Assembly: GCA_019233055.1 (NCBI GenBank)
Contig: JAFAMV010000237.1
Span: forward strand, 1 to 41,703
DNA from: Curvibacter sp.
Lineage (GTDB): Bacteria > Pseudomonadota > Gammaproteobacteria > Burkholderiales > Burkholderiaceae_C
Reading direction: 5' to 3'
DNA: 41,703 nt
In this document: in pieces, positions 25,029 through 36,477 of the stretch
How positions within the stretch are numbered: the stretch's first letter is position 1
Layout of the letters: every line of letters starts with the position of its first letter
Program-made: the position numbers and the translations under genes
Notes under the pieces: model-generated
The model's input: the letters and a program-made list of their open reading frames with translations, nothing else
Database searches by the model: none
Told to the model about the DNA's origin: nothing

Positions 25029-26057
25029 ATGCTGTCCTACATCGTCAAACGCCTGCTGCTCATGGTGCCCACGCTGTTCGGCGTGCTGCTGCTGACTTTT
25101 GTGGTGATCCAGTTCGTGCCGGGCGGTCCGGTCGAGCAGTACCTGGCCGAGGCCCGCGCCGGCGGCCATGCCGGTGCCGAAGGCGGCGGCTTCGGCTACC
25201 GGGGCGCCCAGGGGGTCGATCCGCGCCGGCTCGAGCAGATCAAGGCCCTGTACGGCTTCGACAAGCCGCCGCTTCGGCGCTTCGTCGACATGCTGGGCCA
25301 GTTCGCCCGTTTCGATCTCGGTCGCAGCTTCTTCCAGAACAAGGACGTGTGGCAGCTGATCGTCGAAAAACTGCCGGTCTCGGCCAGCCTGGGCCTGTGG
25401 ACCTTCTTCATCAGCTACGGGGTGGCGGTGCCGCTGGGTGTGGCCAAGGCGGTGCGGGCCGGTTCGCGCTTCGACCTGCTGACCACCTTGCTGGTGATGG
25501 CTGGCTATGCGATTCCCGGCTTCGTGCTGGGGGTGGCCCTGCTGGTGGTGTTCGGCGGGCAGTTGCAGTGGTTTCCGCTGCGCGGCCTCACCTCGGCGAA
25601 CTGGGACGATCTGGCCTGGCCGGCCCGCATCAGCGACTACCTCTGGCACATCACCCTGCCGGTGCTGGCCATGGTGCTGGGCAGCTTTGCGGTGACCGCG
25701 ATGCTGACCAAGAACGCCTTTCTCGAAGAGATCCGCAAGCAATACGTCATCACCGCGAGGGCCAAGGGTCTGAGCGAGCGCCAGGTGCTTTGGAAGCATG
25801 TGTTCCGCAACGCGCTGATCCCCATCATCACCGGCTTCCCGGCGGCCTTCGTCGGCGCCTTCTTCACCGGCTCGCTGCTCATCGAGACGCTGTTCTCGCT
25901 CGACGGCCTGGGCCTGCTGAGCTACGAGAGCGTGATCCGGCGCGACTACCCGGTGGTGCTGGGCACGCTCTACCTCTTCACCTTGATCGGCCTCGTGACC
26001 AAGCTGATCTCCGATCTCTCTTATGTCTGGGTGGATCCGCGTGTCAAGTTCGAATGA
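25029..26057 (+). CDS. yejB: ABC peptide importer permease YejB
   Basis: This is a 342-residue inner-membrane permease of the DppB/OppB type. The first helix starts at once (MLSYIVKRLLLMVPTLFGVL), followed by a periplasmic region that includes the long VEQYLAEARAGGHAG insert typical of YejB. Five more helices follow, with the EAA-loop region KNAFLEEIRKQYVITARAKG near residue 235-255, which docks the ATPase. The ATG at 25029 lies 32 bases after yejA; the upstream open frame is antisense-like extension. It forms the channel together with YejE. Confidence 0.94.
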   Translation: MLSYIVKRLLLMVPTLFGVLLLTFVVIQFVPGGPVEQYLAEARAGGHAGAEGGGFGYRGAQGVDPRRLEQIKALYGFDKPPLRRFVDMLGQFARFDLGRSFFQNKDVWQLIVEKLPVSASLGLWTFFISYGVAVPLGVAKAVRAGSRFDLLTTLLVMAGYAIPGFVLGVALLVVFGGQLQWFPLRGLTSANWDDLAWPARISDYLWHITLPVLAMVLGSFAVTAMLTKNAFLEEIRKQYVITARAKGLSERQVLWKHVFRNALIPIITGFPAAFVGAFFTGSLLIETLFSLDGLGLLSYESVIRRDYPVVLGTLYLFTLIGLVTKLISDLSYVWVDPRVKFE

Positions 26058-27114
26058 AGCTGCGCCCCCCTCGGGCCTGAGTCCGAGCCGCCGCGCCTGG
26101 CGGCGCTTCAAGCAGCACCGGCTGGGCTACTGGAGCCTGCTGGTGTTCGCGGCGCTGGTGCTGCTGAGCCTGGGGGCCGAGCTGTTGTCCAACGACCGGC
26201 CGCTGCTGGTGCACTACCAGGGGCAGACCTATTTCCCGATGTGGAACGACTACCCCGAGACCCTGTTCGGCGGCGATTTCGAGACCCCGGCCGACTACCT
26301 CGATCCCTTCATCCAGCAGCGCCTGTCCCAGGACGGCAACTGGGCCGTGTTTGCGCCGAACCGCTATGGCTCGAAGACGATCAACTACTTCGCCCGATCG
26401 CCCAACCCCTCGCCGCCCTCGCGTGACAACTGGCTTGGCACCGACGACCGCGGCCGTGATCTGCTGGCGCAACTGCTCTACGGCTTTCGCGTCAGTGTGC
26501 TGTTCGCCCTGGCGCTGACCGTCACCGGCGTCGTGCTGGGGGTGCTGACCGGCGCCCTGCAGGGCTATTTCGGCGGCCGCACCGACCTGGTCTTCCAGCG
26601 CCTGATCGAGATCTGGAGCTCCATGCCCGACCTGTACCTGCTGATCATCTTCAGCGCCGTCTTCGCGCCCAGCGTGGCCCTGCTGCTGGTGCTGCTGAGC
26701 CTGTTCGGCTGGATGGGCCTGTCCGACTATGTGCGGGCCGAATTCCTGCGCAACCGCCAGCTCGACTACGTCAAGGCGGCGCGGGCCCTGGGCGTGCCCA
26801 ATGCGCAGATCATCTGGCGCCACATCCTGCCCAACAGCCTGACGCCGGTGGTGACCTTCCTGCCGTTTCGCATGAGTGCGGCGATCCTGGCCCTGACCTC
26901 GCTGGACTTTCTGGGGCTGGGCGTGCCGCCCGGCATCCCCTCGCTGGGCGAGCTGCTGAGCCAGGGCAAGAGCAGCATCGACGCCTGGTGGATCTCGTTG
27001 TCGACCTTCGCGGTGCTGGTGGGCACGCTGCTGCTGCTGACCTTCATGGGCGATGCGCTGCGCGACGCCCTCGATCCGCGCCAAGTGCTCTCGCGCGCGG
27101 AGGACGAGTCATGA
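26041..27114 (+). CDS. yejE: ABC peptide importer permease YejE
   Basis: This 357-residue permease is of the DppC/OppC type. The N-terminal cytosolic part SRRAWRRFKQHRLGYWSL precedes helix 1. A large periplasmic loop with DRPLLVHYQGQTYFPMWNDY, characteristic of YejE, follows. The NWLGTDDRGRDLLAQLLYG motif leads into the core, and the EAA loop (RNRQLDYVKAARALG) binds the ATPase. The GTG at 26041 is preferred because GGTGGA lies just upstream; an ATG at 26023 is a second choice. Both overlap the end of yejB (17 or 35 bases). The stop overlaps the start of yejF (ATGA). Confidence 0.92.
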   Translation: MSSSNEAAPPSGLSPSRRAWRRFKQHRLGYWSLLVFAALVLLSLGAELLSNDRPLLVHYQGQTYFPMWNDYPETLFGGDFETPADYLDPFIQQRLSQDGNWAVFAPNRYGSKTINYFARSPNPSPPSRDNWLGTDDRGRDLLAQLLYGFRVSVLFALALTVTGVVLGVLTGALQGYFGGRTDLVFQRLIEIWSSMPDLYLLIIFSAVFAPSVALLLVLLSLFGWMGLSDYVRAEFLRNRQLDYVKAARALGVPNAQIIWRHILPNSLTPVVTFLPFRMSAAILALTSLDFLGLGVPPGIPSLGELLSQGKSSIDAWWISLSTFAVLVGTLLLLTFMGDALRDALDPRQVLSRAEDES

Positions 27115-28745
27115 ACGCGCCCCTGTTGCAGATCGAGCAGTTGCGGGTGGCCTTCGCTGGCAAGGAGGTGGTGCACGGGCTCGACCTCACGCTGAAGGCG
27201 GGCGAGAAGCTGGCCCTGGTCGGTGAATCGGGCTCGGGCAAGTCGGTGACGGCGCTGAGCCTGTTGCGGCTGGCCGCCGGGGCTTCGTGTGGCGGGCGCA
27301 TCCTGCTGGCGGGCCGCCGTCCGGACGAGCCGGTCCGCGATCTGCTGCGCCTGAGCGAACGCGAGATGATGGGACTGCGCGGCGAAGACGTGGCCATGAT
27401 CTTCCAGGAGCCGATGACGGCCCTCAACCCCTTGTTCACGGTGGGCGAGCAGATCGTCGAGGTGCTGCAACTCAAGAAGGGCCTGGGGCGCCCCGAGGCC
27501 TGGGCGCGGGCGGTGCAGTGGCTGGCCGACACCGGCATCCCTGAGCCCGAGCGGCGGGCGCGGGCCTATCCGCACCAGCTGTCGGGCGGCCAGCGCCAGC
27601 GCGCCATGATCGCCATGGCCCTGGCGGCCGAACCCCGGCTGTTGCTGGCCGACGAGCCGACCACCGCCCTCGATGTGAGCCTGCGCGGCCAGATCCTCGA
27701 CCTGCTGTCCGAGATGCAGGCCCGCACCGGCATGGCGGTGCTGCTGATCACCCACGACCTGCCGATGGTGAGGCGCTTTGCCGACCGGGTGGCGGTGATG
27801 GAGCGGGGTCATCTGGTCGAACAGGGGCCGGTGGCCGAGGTGTTCGCCCGCCCGGTTCACCCCTACACGCGCCAATTGCTCGACAGCCTGCCGGGCCGCC
27901 TGGTGGACGAGGTCGAGGCCGCGCCCGCGCAGGCACCGGCGCTGGTGAGCGCCCAGGGCCTGCGGGTGGGCTACCCGGTGCCGCTGCCGGGCTGGCGCGG
28001 CTGGTGGCGCCGGGGAGAGTTCGTGGCGGTCCAGGGGGCTGATTTCGCGCTGTGGCCGGGCCAGACCCTGGGCGTGGTCGGAGAGTCGGGCTCGGGCAAG
28101 TCGACCCTGGCCCAGGCGGTGCTGGGCCTGCTGCCGTTCGAAGGTCGGCTGCAGATCGCCGGCGGTGCCTGGCAGGGGCTGGGCACGCGTGACACCCCGG
28201 CCCACCGGGCGCTGCGGCGGCAGGTGCAGGTGGTGTTCCAGGACCCGTTCTCGTCGCTGTCGCCGCGCCTGACGGTCGAGGAGATCGTCGGCGAGGGCCT
28301 GCTGGTCCATGAGCCCGGGCTGGCACCGGCCGAACGCCGCCGGCGTGTGCTGCAGGCACTGGCCGATGTGGGGCTGGACGAGCCGGGCTTTCCCGGGCTT
28401 CTGGCGCGCTACCCGCATGAGTTTTCCGGCGGGCAGCGACAGCGATTGGCGATCGCGCGGGCGCTGATCGTCGGGCCGAGGCTGCTGGTGCTCGACGAAC
28501 CCACCAGCGCGCTCGACCTGAGCATCCAGAAGCAGGTGCTGCAGCTGCTGCAGCGCCTGCAGAAGGCGCACGGCCTGAGCTATCTGCTGATCACCCATGA
28601 CATCGCGGTCATCCAGGCCATGGCGCATCAGGTGCTGGTCATGAAGGAAGGGGCGGTGGTCGAGCATGGCGGGGTGCATCAGGTGCTGCGCCAGCCGCGC
28701 AGCGACTACACCCGGTTGCTGGTCGAAGCGGCCCTGGGTGCCTGA
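27111..28745 (+). CDS. yejF: ABC peptide importer duplicated ATPase YejF
   Basis: This 544-residue cytoplasmic protein has two complete nucleotide-binding domains. Domain 1 has Walker A GESGSGKS (37-44), signature LSGGQRQR and Walker B LLLADEPTTALD. Domain 2 has a second GESGSGKST, FSGGQRQR and LLVLDEPTSALD. Each also carries the C-terminal proline-rich 'HPYTRQLL'-type segment of oligopeptide transporters (HPYTRQLLDS in the first, SDYTRLLVEA in the second). One polypeptide supplies both ATPases for YejB/YejE. It begins inside the stop of yejE and closes the operon. Confidence 0.95.
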   Translation: MNAPLLQIEQLRVAFAGKEVVHGLDLTLKAGEKLALVGESGSGKSVTALSLLRLAAGASCGGRILLAGRRPDEPVRDLLRLSEREMMGLRGEDVAMIFQEPMTALNPLFTVGEQIVEVLQLKKGLGRPEAWARAVQWLADTGIPEPERRARAYPHQLSGGQRQRAMIAMALAAEPRLLLADEPTTALDVSLRGQILDLLSEMQARTGMAVLLITHDLPMVRRFADRVAVMERGHLVEQGPVAEVFARPVHPYTRQLLDSLPGRLVDEVEAAPAQAPALVSAQGLRVGYPVPLPGWRGWWRRGEFVAVQGADFALWPGQTLGVVGESGSGKSTLAQAVLGLLPFEGRLQIAGGAWQGLGTRDTPAHRALRRQVQVVFQDPFSSLSPRLTVEEIVGEGLLVHEPGLAPAERRRRVLQALADVGLDEPGFPGLLARYPHEFSGGQRQRLAIARALIVGPRLLVLDEPTSALDLSIQKQVLQLLQRLQKAHGLSYLLITHDIAVIQAMAHQVLVMKEGAVVEHGGVHQVLRQPRSDYTRLLVEAALGA

Positions 28746-28748
28746 GCC

Positions 28749-28773
28749 AGCCCGGGCCGCAGGTGCCCGGGCT
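28749..28773 (+). terminator. Perfect 8-bp GC hairpin after yejF
   Basis: AGCCCGGG (28749-28756) pairs exactly with CCCGGGCT (28766-28773) across a 9-base loop, 4 bases after the yejF stop. No T run follows, so it may be a Rho-dependent or mRNA-stabilising end rather than a classical intrinsic terminator. Confidence 0.45.
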
Positions 28774-28884
28774 GTACGTCAAATAGACAAGGAAGTTACA
28801 ATTCATCCCTTGTGCCGGCTGGCGAGCATCCAGGCTTGTGGTGTTGGCGCTTTGTGACTGCCTGATCGGCGGGGCGACCTGCCG

Positions 28885-28905
28885 TGGCTTCTGGCGCAGA
28901 AGCCA
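28885..28905 (+). promoter_or_regulatory. Perfect 9-bp hairpin just upstream of the acyltransferase start
   Basis: TGGCTTCTG (28885-28893) and CAGAAGCCA (28897-28905) are exact complements around a GCG loop. The hairpin ends 16 bases before the ATG at 28922, where the ribosome would bind, and no ordinary Shine-Dalgarno site is visible. It could control translation, bind a protein, or be an operator dyad in DNA. Confidence 0.45.
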
Positions 28906-28921
28906 GCTCCCTCTGTCAAAA

Positions 28922-30055
28922 ATGACCTCCAATACCAAGAACCGCATGCCTCTGGTGGATGCCATGAAGGGCATCGCCTGTGTGCTGATCGTCAGCCACC
29001 ACCTGGCCTTCTATGGCCCCATGTCGGACGTGGCCCAGCCACTGGCGCCCACCCTGATCAGCTGGCTCTACGACTACGGCCGCATTGCGGTGCAGGTCTT
29101 CCTGGTCATGGCCGGTTTCCTGACCGCCGGGCACCTCTCGCAATTCGGTCGCAGCGGCCAGCCCGTGCCGGTGCTGTCCCTGGTCTGGCAGCGCTATCTG
29201 CGGCTGGCCGTACCCTATGTGCTGGCCCTGGCCGTGGCCATGCTGGTCTCGGCGCTGGTGCGGCCCTGGCTGCACCATGATTCGGTGCCCACGGCGCCCG
29301 ATCTGTGGCGGGTGCTGGCGCATGTGCTGATGCTGCACGGCTGGTTCGGGCAGGAGTCGTTGTCGGCCGGCGTCTGGTATGTGGCGATCGACCTGCAGCT
29401 CTATGCGCTGGCGGTCATGGTCTATTGGCTGGGCCAGAAGCTGACCGGCCAGACCGGGCCCACCGATCCGGCGGCGCGCCTGCGCCTGACGGCCTGGGTG
29501 GTCAGCCTGACCTGCAGCCTGATGCTGGCCTCGCTGCTGTTCTTCAACCGCAATGCGGTGTTCGACAACACCGGTTTCTACTTTTTCGGCTCCTACGCCC
29601 TGGGCATGATGACCCGCTGGGCCTCCGGTCGGCGTCAGCCCTGGCTGTGGCTGAGCTGCCTGGCGGTCCTGGGCCTGGTGGCCTTGCTGGTGGAGTTCAG
29701 GCTGCGCATCGCCGTGGCCCTGATCACCGCCATGCTGCTCGGCATGGTGATGCTGCGCGGCGCCTGGCACTGGGTCGGCCATGCCTGGCTGGGTTGGCTG
29801 GGGCGCATCTCGTATTCGGTGTTCCTGATCCATTTCCCGATCTGCCTGATCTACAACACCCTGTGGTCCCGTTGGTTCCCCACCAGCCCCTGGATGAACG
29901 TGCTGGGCATGGTCCTGGCCGTGCTGACCAGCATCGCCTGCGGCCACCTGTTCTGGGCCACGGCCGAACGCCGGGGCAGTGCCCTGGTCCTGGGCTGGCT
30001 GGCGCGTCGCCAGGACGGCGGAGTCCGATCCTCCTCGGCGGGCTCGGCGGGCTGA
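28922..30055 (+). CDS. Membrane acyltransferase, family 3 (OafA/NolL-like)
   Basis: This 377-residue protein has about ten membrane helices and matches acyltransferase 3 (PF01757): an opening VDAMKGIACVLIVSHHLAFYG with the catalytic-type His, the R-x-x-VQVFLVMAGFLTAG helix, RYLRLAVPYVLAL, WYVAIDLQLY and the last SYSVFLIHFPICL helix. Members transfer acetyl or other acyl groups to sugars of O-antigen, exopolysaccharide or other exported glycans in the inner membrane. The ATG at 28922 gives the normal N-terminus; the open frame further upstream runs through the hairpin at 28885-28905. No glycan-synthesis genes are nearby, so the acceptor cannot be guessed. Confidence 0.92.
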   Translation: MTSNTKNRMPLVDAMKGIACVLIVSHHLAFYGPMSDVAQPLAPTLISWLYDYGRIAVQVFLVMAGFLTAGHLSQFGRSGQPVPVLSLVWQRYLRLAVPYVLALAVAMLVSALVRPWLHHDSVPTAPDLWRVLAHVLMLHGWFGQESLSAGVWYVAIDLQLYALAVMVYWLGQKLTGQTGPTDPAARLRLTAWVVSLTCSLMLASLLFFNRNAVFDNTGFYFFGSYALGMMTRWASGRRQPWLWLSCLAVLGLVALLVEFRLRIAVALITAMLLGMVMLRGAWHWVGHAWLGWLGRISYSVFLIHFPICLIYNTLWSRWFPTSPWMNVLGMVLAVLTSIACGHLFWATAERRGSALVLGWLARRQDGGVRSSSAGSAG

Positions 30056-30073
30056 GGTCTCAGGCGTCCGGGT

Positions 30074-30556
30074 TCAGGCCGGCAAGGCCTGGCGCACCAG
30101 CACGCACTCGCGGATGTGGCGCTCGCCCAGGGCCTGCAGGGCGGCAAATCCCAGGGCGGCCGACAAGGCCTGCCCTGCCAGCGGCAGGTAGCGCGCGGCC
30201 TGGGATGCGCTCAGGCGCAGGCCCACACCAGCCAGCAATCGCAGCAGCAGTTCGGCACTGAGCAGCCGGCCCACCAGCAAGGCGCCGACAGCGGTCACCG
30301 CCTTCTGGACCTGCTCCTGGCGTTCGGGCGAAAGCCGGTCCAACTGCACCTCGGAGAGCCCGAATTCGGCGCTGATCGACGGGATCAGCCGGCTCAGCAA
30401 GGCCGCGTCGACCGCGAAGTCCAACCCGGGGATCGGGGCGGCCGAGGCCAGCGCCCCCAGCAGGGCGCGGCGGCGCAGCAGGCGACGGCTGTTGCGCACC
30501 GCCTGCTCGAGTTCGGGGCGGCCGGCGGCCAGCGTCAAGGGGTCGGGTGTGCGCAT
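30074..30556 (-). CDS. Small membrane protein with DUF697-like segment
   Basis: This 160-residue protein has a charged N-terminus (about 1-30, RNSRRLLRRR). Next is a hydrophobic stretch ALLGALASAAPIPGLDFAVD that resembles the DUF697 core (Pro-x-Pro-Gly-x-Asp), and then two more hydrophobic segments at about 90-110 and 122-140. DUF697 proteins are membrane proteins often linked to GTPases, but no GTPase is adjacent here. The ATG at 30556 is used because the frame upstream is antisense to the ABC-F gene. It converges with the acyltransferase gene. Function unknown. Confidence 0.75.
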   Translation of the reverse strand: MRTPDPLTLAAGRPELEQAVRNSRRLLRRRALLGALASAAPIPGLDFAVDAALLSRLIPSISAEFGLSEVQLDRLSPERQEQVQKAVTAVGALLVGRLLSAELLLRLLAGVGLRLSASQAARYLPLAGQALSAALGFAALQALGERHIRECVLVRQALPA

Positions 30557-30612
30557 CGTGGAGGTTCCCGGGGCGGTCGAAGGCCCGCCCCCGGGGTCTA
30601 TTGTGCGCAGCT

Positions 30613-32655
<2,043 letters not shown>

Positions 32656-32738
32656 GGCGGGGCCGGTGGTGAAAGGCAAAACCGCCGATTTTCGCACGAG
32701 GCCGGGGCCCGGTCATGACGGGCCCGGTGAGAGGGCCC

Positions 32739-34283
32739 TCAGCCGACCGGCAGGGCGCTGGCGTCCAGGCGGAACACGGCCACCACCTCGGTGAGCTGGC
32801 GCGACTGATGCCGCAGGCTGTCGGCCGCTGCCGAGCCCTGCTCGACCAGGGCGGCATTCTGCTGGGTGCTGCCGTCCAGGGCCTGCACGGCCTGGGCGAT
32901 CTGCTGCACATGGCCGTTCTGGGCCGCCAGGCCTGAGCGCATGTCGTCGAGCAAGCCCGAAACGGCCAGCACCTGGCGCCGGATGTCGCCCATGGTCTGG
33001 CCTGTGCGGCCCACGAGCCGGGAGCCTTCCTCGACCTTGGCGCGGCTGTCGAGGATCAGGCGCTTGATCTCATGGGCGGCGGTGCCGGCCCGCTGGGCCA
33101 GGGTCCGCACCTCGTGCGCTACCACGGCGAAGCCGCGTCCCTGTTCACCGGCACGCGCCGCCTCGACCGCCGCATTCAGCGCCAGCAGATTGGTCTGGAA
33201 GGCGATGCCGTCGATGACGTTGATGATGTCGGCGATGCGCAGGCTGGCTTCCTCGATGCCGCCCATGGTCTGGACCACCTCCTGCACCACCTGGCTGCCC
33301 TGTTCGACGGATTCGCCGGCCTTGGCGGCCAAGGTGCTCACCCGCTCCCCGAGCCGATGGCCTTCGTCGGCGTTGTGCCCCAGTTGCTGCACCGAGCCCA
33401 GAATGCCCTGCAGACCCAGGGCGCCGTTTTCGGTGCGCACCGACAGGTCGGCATAGCCCTGGGCCATCTCTTCGGCGGCATGGCGCACCGAATCGCTGGT
33501 ACGGCGGATGTCGGTGACCAGGTGGCCCAGGCCGCTGCGCATCGTCGTCAGGCTGTCCTGCAGTTCACCGATCTCGCCGCCCTGGGGGGTGGCCGGCCCC
33601 GACTGCAGGTCGCCGCCGGCCATGCGGCGGGCGGCGCGGCTGGCCTCGCCCAGCGGGGCGACCGTGCTGTGGGTGATGCGCCAGGTCAGCAGCGCGCCCA
33701 GCAGCAGGAAGCCCGATGAAAAGGCCGCGAGGCTCAGGCGCACCGATCGCTGGATGCGGTCGCCCTCGTCGGCGGAGCGTCTGGCCCGGGCCATCTCCTG
33801 GTGGACCGCCAGGGACAGCTGGTCCTGGAGGGCCTGGCCGGCCTGCGCCGCCTGTTGGGTGACCAGTTGACGCAGCGTTTCGGCCTGCGCCAGGTTGCCG
33901 GCCAGGGCGGGGATCTGGCGGCCGACGTCGGCAAAGGTCCGCAGCAGATCCGGCCAGCCGCCGGCGTCGTTCAGGGCCAGGCTGGCCGGGGCTTCGGACA
34001 GAAACCGGGCCAACTGGTCCTGCCCCTGCCGGGCCTTGCCCTGGCGCTTGTCGCGGTCGAATTCGAACAGGATCTCGAGCTGGCTGCGGCGGATGGACTG
34101 CAGCAGCCCGTCGAGTTCGGCCAGCCGCGCCACCGCGGGCAGGCGCTGCAGGCTGACGTCATCGGCGGCCTGCTTGAAACGCTGGAATTGCAGGGCGGTG
34201 AGCAGGGCCAGGCACAGCCCGCCTGCCATCATCAGGCCGAAACCCAGCCTCAGCCGTTGGCCCACTTTCAATCTTCCCAGCAT
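32739..34283 (-). CDS. Methyl-accepting chemotaxis protein
   Basis: This 514-residue chemoreceptor has TM1 at about 13-30, a helical periplasmic domain of roughly 150 residues (four-helix-bundle type), TM2 at about 185-205 and a HAMP domain. A cytoplasmic signalling domain follows, with the conserved hairpin tip around [20 protein letters not shown] and [17 protein letters not shown]. It senses an unknown ligand in the periplasm and controls CheA. There is no C-terminal CheR-binding pentapeptide. It has its own AT-rich upstream region (34333-34358) and lies between yheS and the prmB group, without other che genes in the window. Confidence 0.95.
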   Translation of the reverse strand: MLGRLKVGQRLRLGFGLMMAGGLCLALLTALQFQRFKQAADDVSLQRLPAVARLAELDGLLQSIRRSQLEILFEFDRDKRQGKARQGQDQLARFLSEAPASLALNDAGGWPDLLRTFADVGRQIPALAGNLAQAETLRQLVTQQAAQAGQALQDQLSLAVHQEMARARRSADEGDRIQRSVRLSLAAFSSGFLLLGALLTWRITHSTVAPLGEASRAARRMAGGDLQSGPATPQGGEIGELQDSLTTMRSGLGHLVTDIRRTSDSVRHAAEEMAQGYADLSVRTENGALGLQGILGSVQQLGHNADEGHRLGERVSTLAAKAGESVEQGSQVVQEVVQTMGGIEEASLRIADIINVIDGIAFQTNLLALNAAVEAARAGEQGRGFAVVAHEVRTLAQRAGTAAHEIKRLILDSRAKVEEGSRLVGRTGQTMGDIRRQVLAVSGLLDDMRSGLAAQNGHVQQIAQAVQALDGSTQQNAALVEQGSAAADSLRHQSRQLTEVVAVFRLDASALPVG

Positions 34284-34332
34284 GTCGACACCTTTCCTGC
34301 GCGATGCCGGGCCTTCCCGGCGGCAAGTCGGG

Positions 34333-34358
34333 TAATTTAATTAAAATAATTAAAATAT
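34333..34358 (-). promoter_or_regulatory. 26-base pure A/T block upstream of the chemoreceptor gene
   Basis: Positions 34333-34358 are all A or T in a window that is otherwise very GC-rich. It lies 50 to 75 bases before the start of the chemoreceptor on the same strand, a position suited to a promoter with an UP element or for H-NS/IHF-like binding. No clear sigma-28 (flagellar) promoter at the required spacing was found. Confidence 0.45.
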
Positions 34359-34405
34359 CGAGCCGGGAATACCCGAGGCCCGGTCGGCAGGATGTCTCGG
34401 GGGGC

Positions 34406-35308
34406 TCAGACCGGAAAGTCGAGCAGCGCCTCGCGGGTGATCAACAGCACCTGGTCCTCGCCCGCGCTGGTGTCGAGCCAGAAGACCGGCAACTGGGCGA
34501 AGGCCGCCTCGAAATGCGCGCGCTCGTTGCCGATCTCGAGCACCAGCACTGCATGGGGGCTCATGCGCGAGGGCGCATCGCGCAGCAGTTGCCGCACGAA
34601 GTCCATGCCGTCGATGCCGCCGGCCAGGGCCAGCTCGGGCTCGGCGCGGTATTCCGCCGGCAGGGCGGCCATGCTCTGGGCATTGACGTAAGGGGGGTTG
34701 CACAGGATCAGGTCGAAGGGGCCGGGCAGGGCCGAGAGCCCGTCGCTGATCTGCAGCCGGATGCGCCCGCCCAGGCCGTGGCGCTCGACATTGATCCGAG
34801 CCACTTCGAGGGCGTCGGGCGAGAGGTCGGCGCCGAGCACCTCGACCTCGGGCCAGGCCATGGCCGCCAGCACCGCCAGGCTGCCATTGCCGGTGCACAG
34901 GTCCAGCACCTGGCGGGTGTGTTCGCCCAGCCAGGGGTCGACGGTGCCGTCGGCGATCAGTTCGGCGATGAAGCTGCGCGGCACGATGGCGCGTTCGTCG
35001 ACGTAGAAAGGCACGCCCTGCAGCCAGGCCTCGCGGGTCAGGTAGGCCGCGGGTTGGCGGCTGTCGATGCGCCGTTGCAGCAGGGCCTGCACGGCCGTCA
35101 GCCGATCGGCCGCGACGGCGTGTCCGTCCATCGATTCCGGGCCGTCGAGCGGGCTGTCCAGCGGCAGGCCCAGTTGCCAGAGCACCAGCCAGGCGGCTTC
35201 GTCATGGGCATTGGTGGTGCCGTGGCCGAAGGCGAGGCCGGCGGCGTCGAGCTGCCGGGCGGCCTGTTCGATCAGGCGGCCCAGGGTGATGGGGGCGGTC
35301 GGGTTCAT
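34406..35308 (-). CDS. prmB: Ribosomal protein L3 glutamine methyltransferase
   Basis: This 300-residue cytosolic enzyme is of the HemK/PrmB group. The N-terminal helical domain (1-90) recognises the substrate. The SAM-binding motif I DLCTGNGS is at 136-143, and the catalytic NPPY is at 204-207 followed by V-N, typical of PrmB. It uses SAM to methylate the side-chain nitrogen of a glutamine in ribosomal protein L3 (uL3). The start overlaps the stop of dapE by 4 bases (ATGA). The pairing with dapE is common in Burkholderiales. Confidence 0.95.
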   Translation of the reverse strand: MNPTAPITLGRLIEQAARQLDAAGLAFGHGTTNAHDEAAWLVLWQLGLPLDSPLDGPESMDGHAVAADRLTAVQALLQRRIDSRQPAAYLTREAWLQGVPFYVDERAIVPRSFIAELIADGTVDPWLGEHTRQVLDLCTGNGSLAVLAAMAWPEVEVLGADLSPDALEVARINVERHGLGGRIRLQISDGLSALPGPFDLILCNPPYVNAQSMAALPAEYRAEPELALAGGIDGMDFVRQLLRDAPSRMSPHAVLVLEIGNERAHFEAAFAQLPVFWLDTSAGEDQVLLITREALLDFPV

Positions 35309-36477
35309 GGCGTGGCCTTGGGGCGCAGGCCGGCGTCGAGGTTTTCGAGCGTGCGGCGGTAGATGTTCTTCAGGGGGTCGATGTCGGCCACCGCGATGTG
35401 CTCATCGATCTTGTGGATGCTCGCATTGATCGGACCGAATTCGATGACCTGAGGGCACAGCTGGGCGATGAAGCGCCCATCGCTGGTGCCGCCGGTGGTC
35501 GACAGCTCGGTCTCCAGCCCGACCTCGTCGCGGATGGCCTGCTGGATGGCGCCGACCAGGGTGCCCGGCGTGGTGAGGAAGGGGCGGCCGCCGATGGTCC
35601 ACTGCAATTCGAATTCCAGGCCATGGCGTTCCAGCACGGCCTGCAGGCGTTGCTGAAGGCCTTCGGCGGTGGATTCGGAGGAGAAGCGGAAATTGAAGTC
35701 GACCACCAGATGGCCCGGAATCACATTGGTGGCGCCGGTGCCCGCATGGATGTTGCTGATCTGCCAACTGGTGGGCGGGAAGAAGTCGTTGCCCCGGTCC
35801 CATTCGGTGGCGGCCAGTTCGGCCAGGGCCGGCAGGGCCTGGTGGATGGGGTTGCGTGCCAGCTGCGGATAGGCGATGTGACCCTGGATGCCCTTGACGA
35901 CGAGCTTGCCGCTCATCGTGCCGCGTCGGCCGTTCTTGATCATGTCGCCGAGCCGCTCGACCGAGGTGGGCTCGCCGACGATGCAGAAGTCGAGCTTTTC
36001 ACCGCGCCGCTGCAGTTCGCGGCAGACCACGACCGTGCCGTCGACCGAGGGGCCTTCCTCGTCGCTGGTGATCAAGAGGGCCAGCGACAGCTCGGGCTGC
36101 GGCTGGGCCTGCAGGAATTCCTCGGCCGCGACGACGAAGGCGGCGATCGAGGTCTTCATGTCGCTGGCGCCCCGGCCATAGAGGCGGCCGCCGCGGTGGG
36201 TGGGGGTGAAGGGGTCGCTGCTCCATTGGTCCAGCGGCCCGGTGGGCACCACGTCGGTGTGGCCGGCAAAGACCAGGGTGGGTGCGTCGGCGCGGCTGCC
36301 GGGCCGCTTGGCCCAGAGGTTGGTCACCCGGAAGTTGTCGGGACCGCTTTCCAGCGTCTCGCAGACGAAGCCGAGCGCGCGCAGGCGTTCGCTCAGGATG
36401 CGCTGGCAGCCCGAGTCATCGGGTGTGACCGACGGGCGCGAGATGAGTTGTTCGGTGAGGTGAAGGGTACGGGACAT
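35305..36477 (-). CDS. dapE: Succinyl-diaminopimelate desuccinylase
   Basis: This is a 390-residue M20-family dizinc hydrolase. Metal and catalytic residues are visible: His73 and Asp75 (AGHTDVVP), Asp106 (GRGASDMK) and Glu140-Glu141 (SDEEGPS), and the substrate-binding NGRRGTMSG loop is also present. It removes succinate from N-succinyl-LL-diaminopimelate in the lysine and peptidoglycan pathway. The ATG at 36477 shares its A with the TGA of pilU (TGATG), so the two are co-translated. The open frame upstream is an artefact across pilU. Length and motifs are those of a normal, active enzyme. Confidence 0.97.
   Translation of the reverse strand: MSRTLHLTEQLISRPSVTPDDSGCQRILSERLRALGFVCETLESGPDNFRVTNLWAKRPGSRADAPTLVFAGHTDVVPTGPLDQWSSDPFTPTHRGGRLYGRGASDMKTSIAAFVVAAEEFLQAQPQPELSLALLITSDEEGPSVDGTVVVCRELQRRGEKLDFCIVGEPTSVERLGDMIKNGRRGTMSGKLVVKGIQGHIAYPQLARNPIHQALPALAELAATEWDRGNDFFPPTSWQISNIHAGTGATNVIPGHLVVDFNFRFSSESTAEGLQQRLQAVLERHGLEFELQWTIGGRPFLTTPGTLVGAIQQAIRDEVGLETELSTTGGTSDGRFIAQLCPQVIEFGPINASIHKIDEHIAVADIDPLKNIYRRTLENLDAGLRPKATP

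Noticed and set aside
26766..28679. 637-codon open frame on the minus strand
   Set aside because: It is antisense to yejE and yejF, whose Walker and signature motifs are unambiguous; composition is that of a shadow frame.
28749..28905. CRISPR-like repeat or attachment site formed by the two hairpins after yejF
   Set aside because: The two stems differ in sequence and neither is repeated elsewhere; they are separate structures.
34284..34332. Possible sigma-28 flagellar promoter for the chemoreceptor gene
   Set aside because: TAAA and GCCG elements are present but only 11 bases apart; the consensus needs 15.
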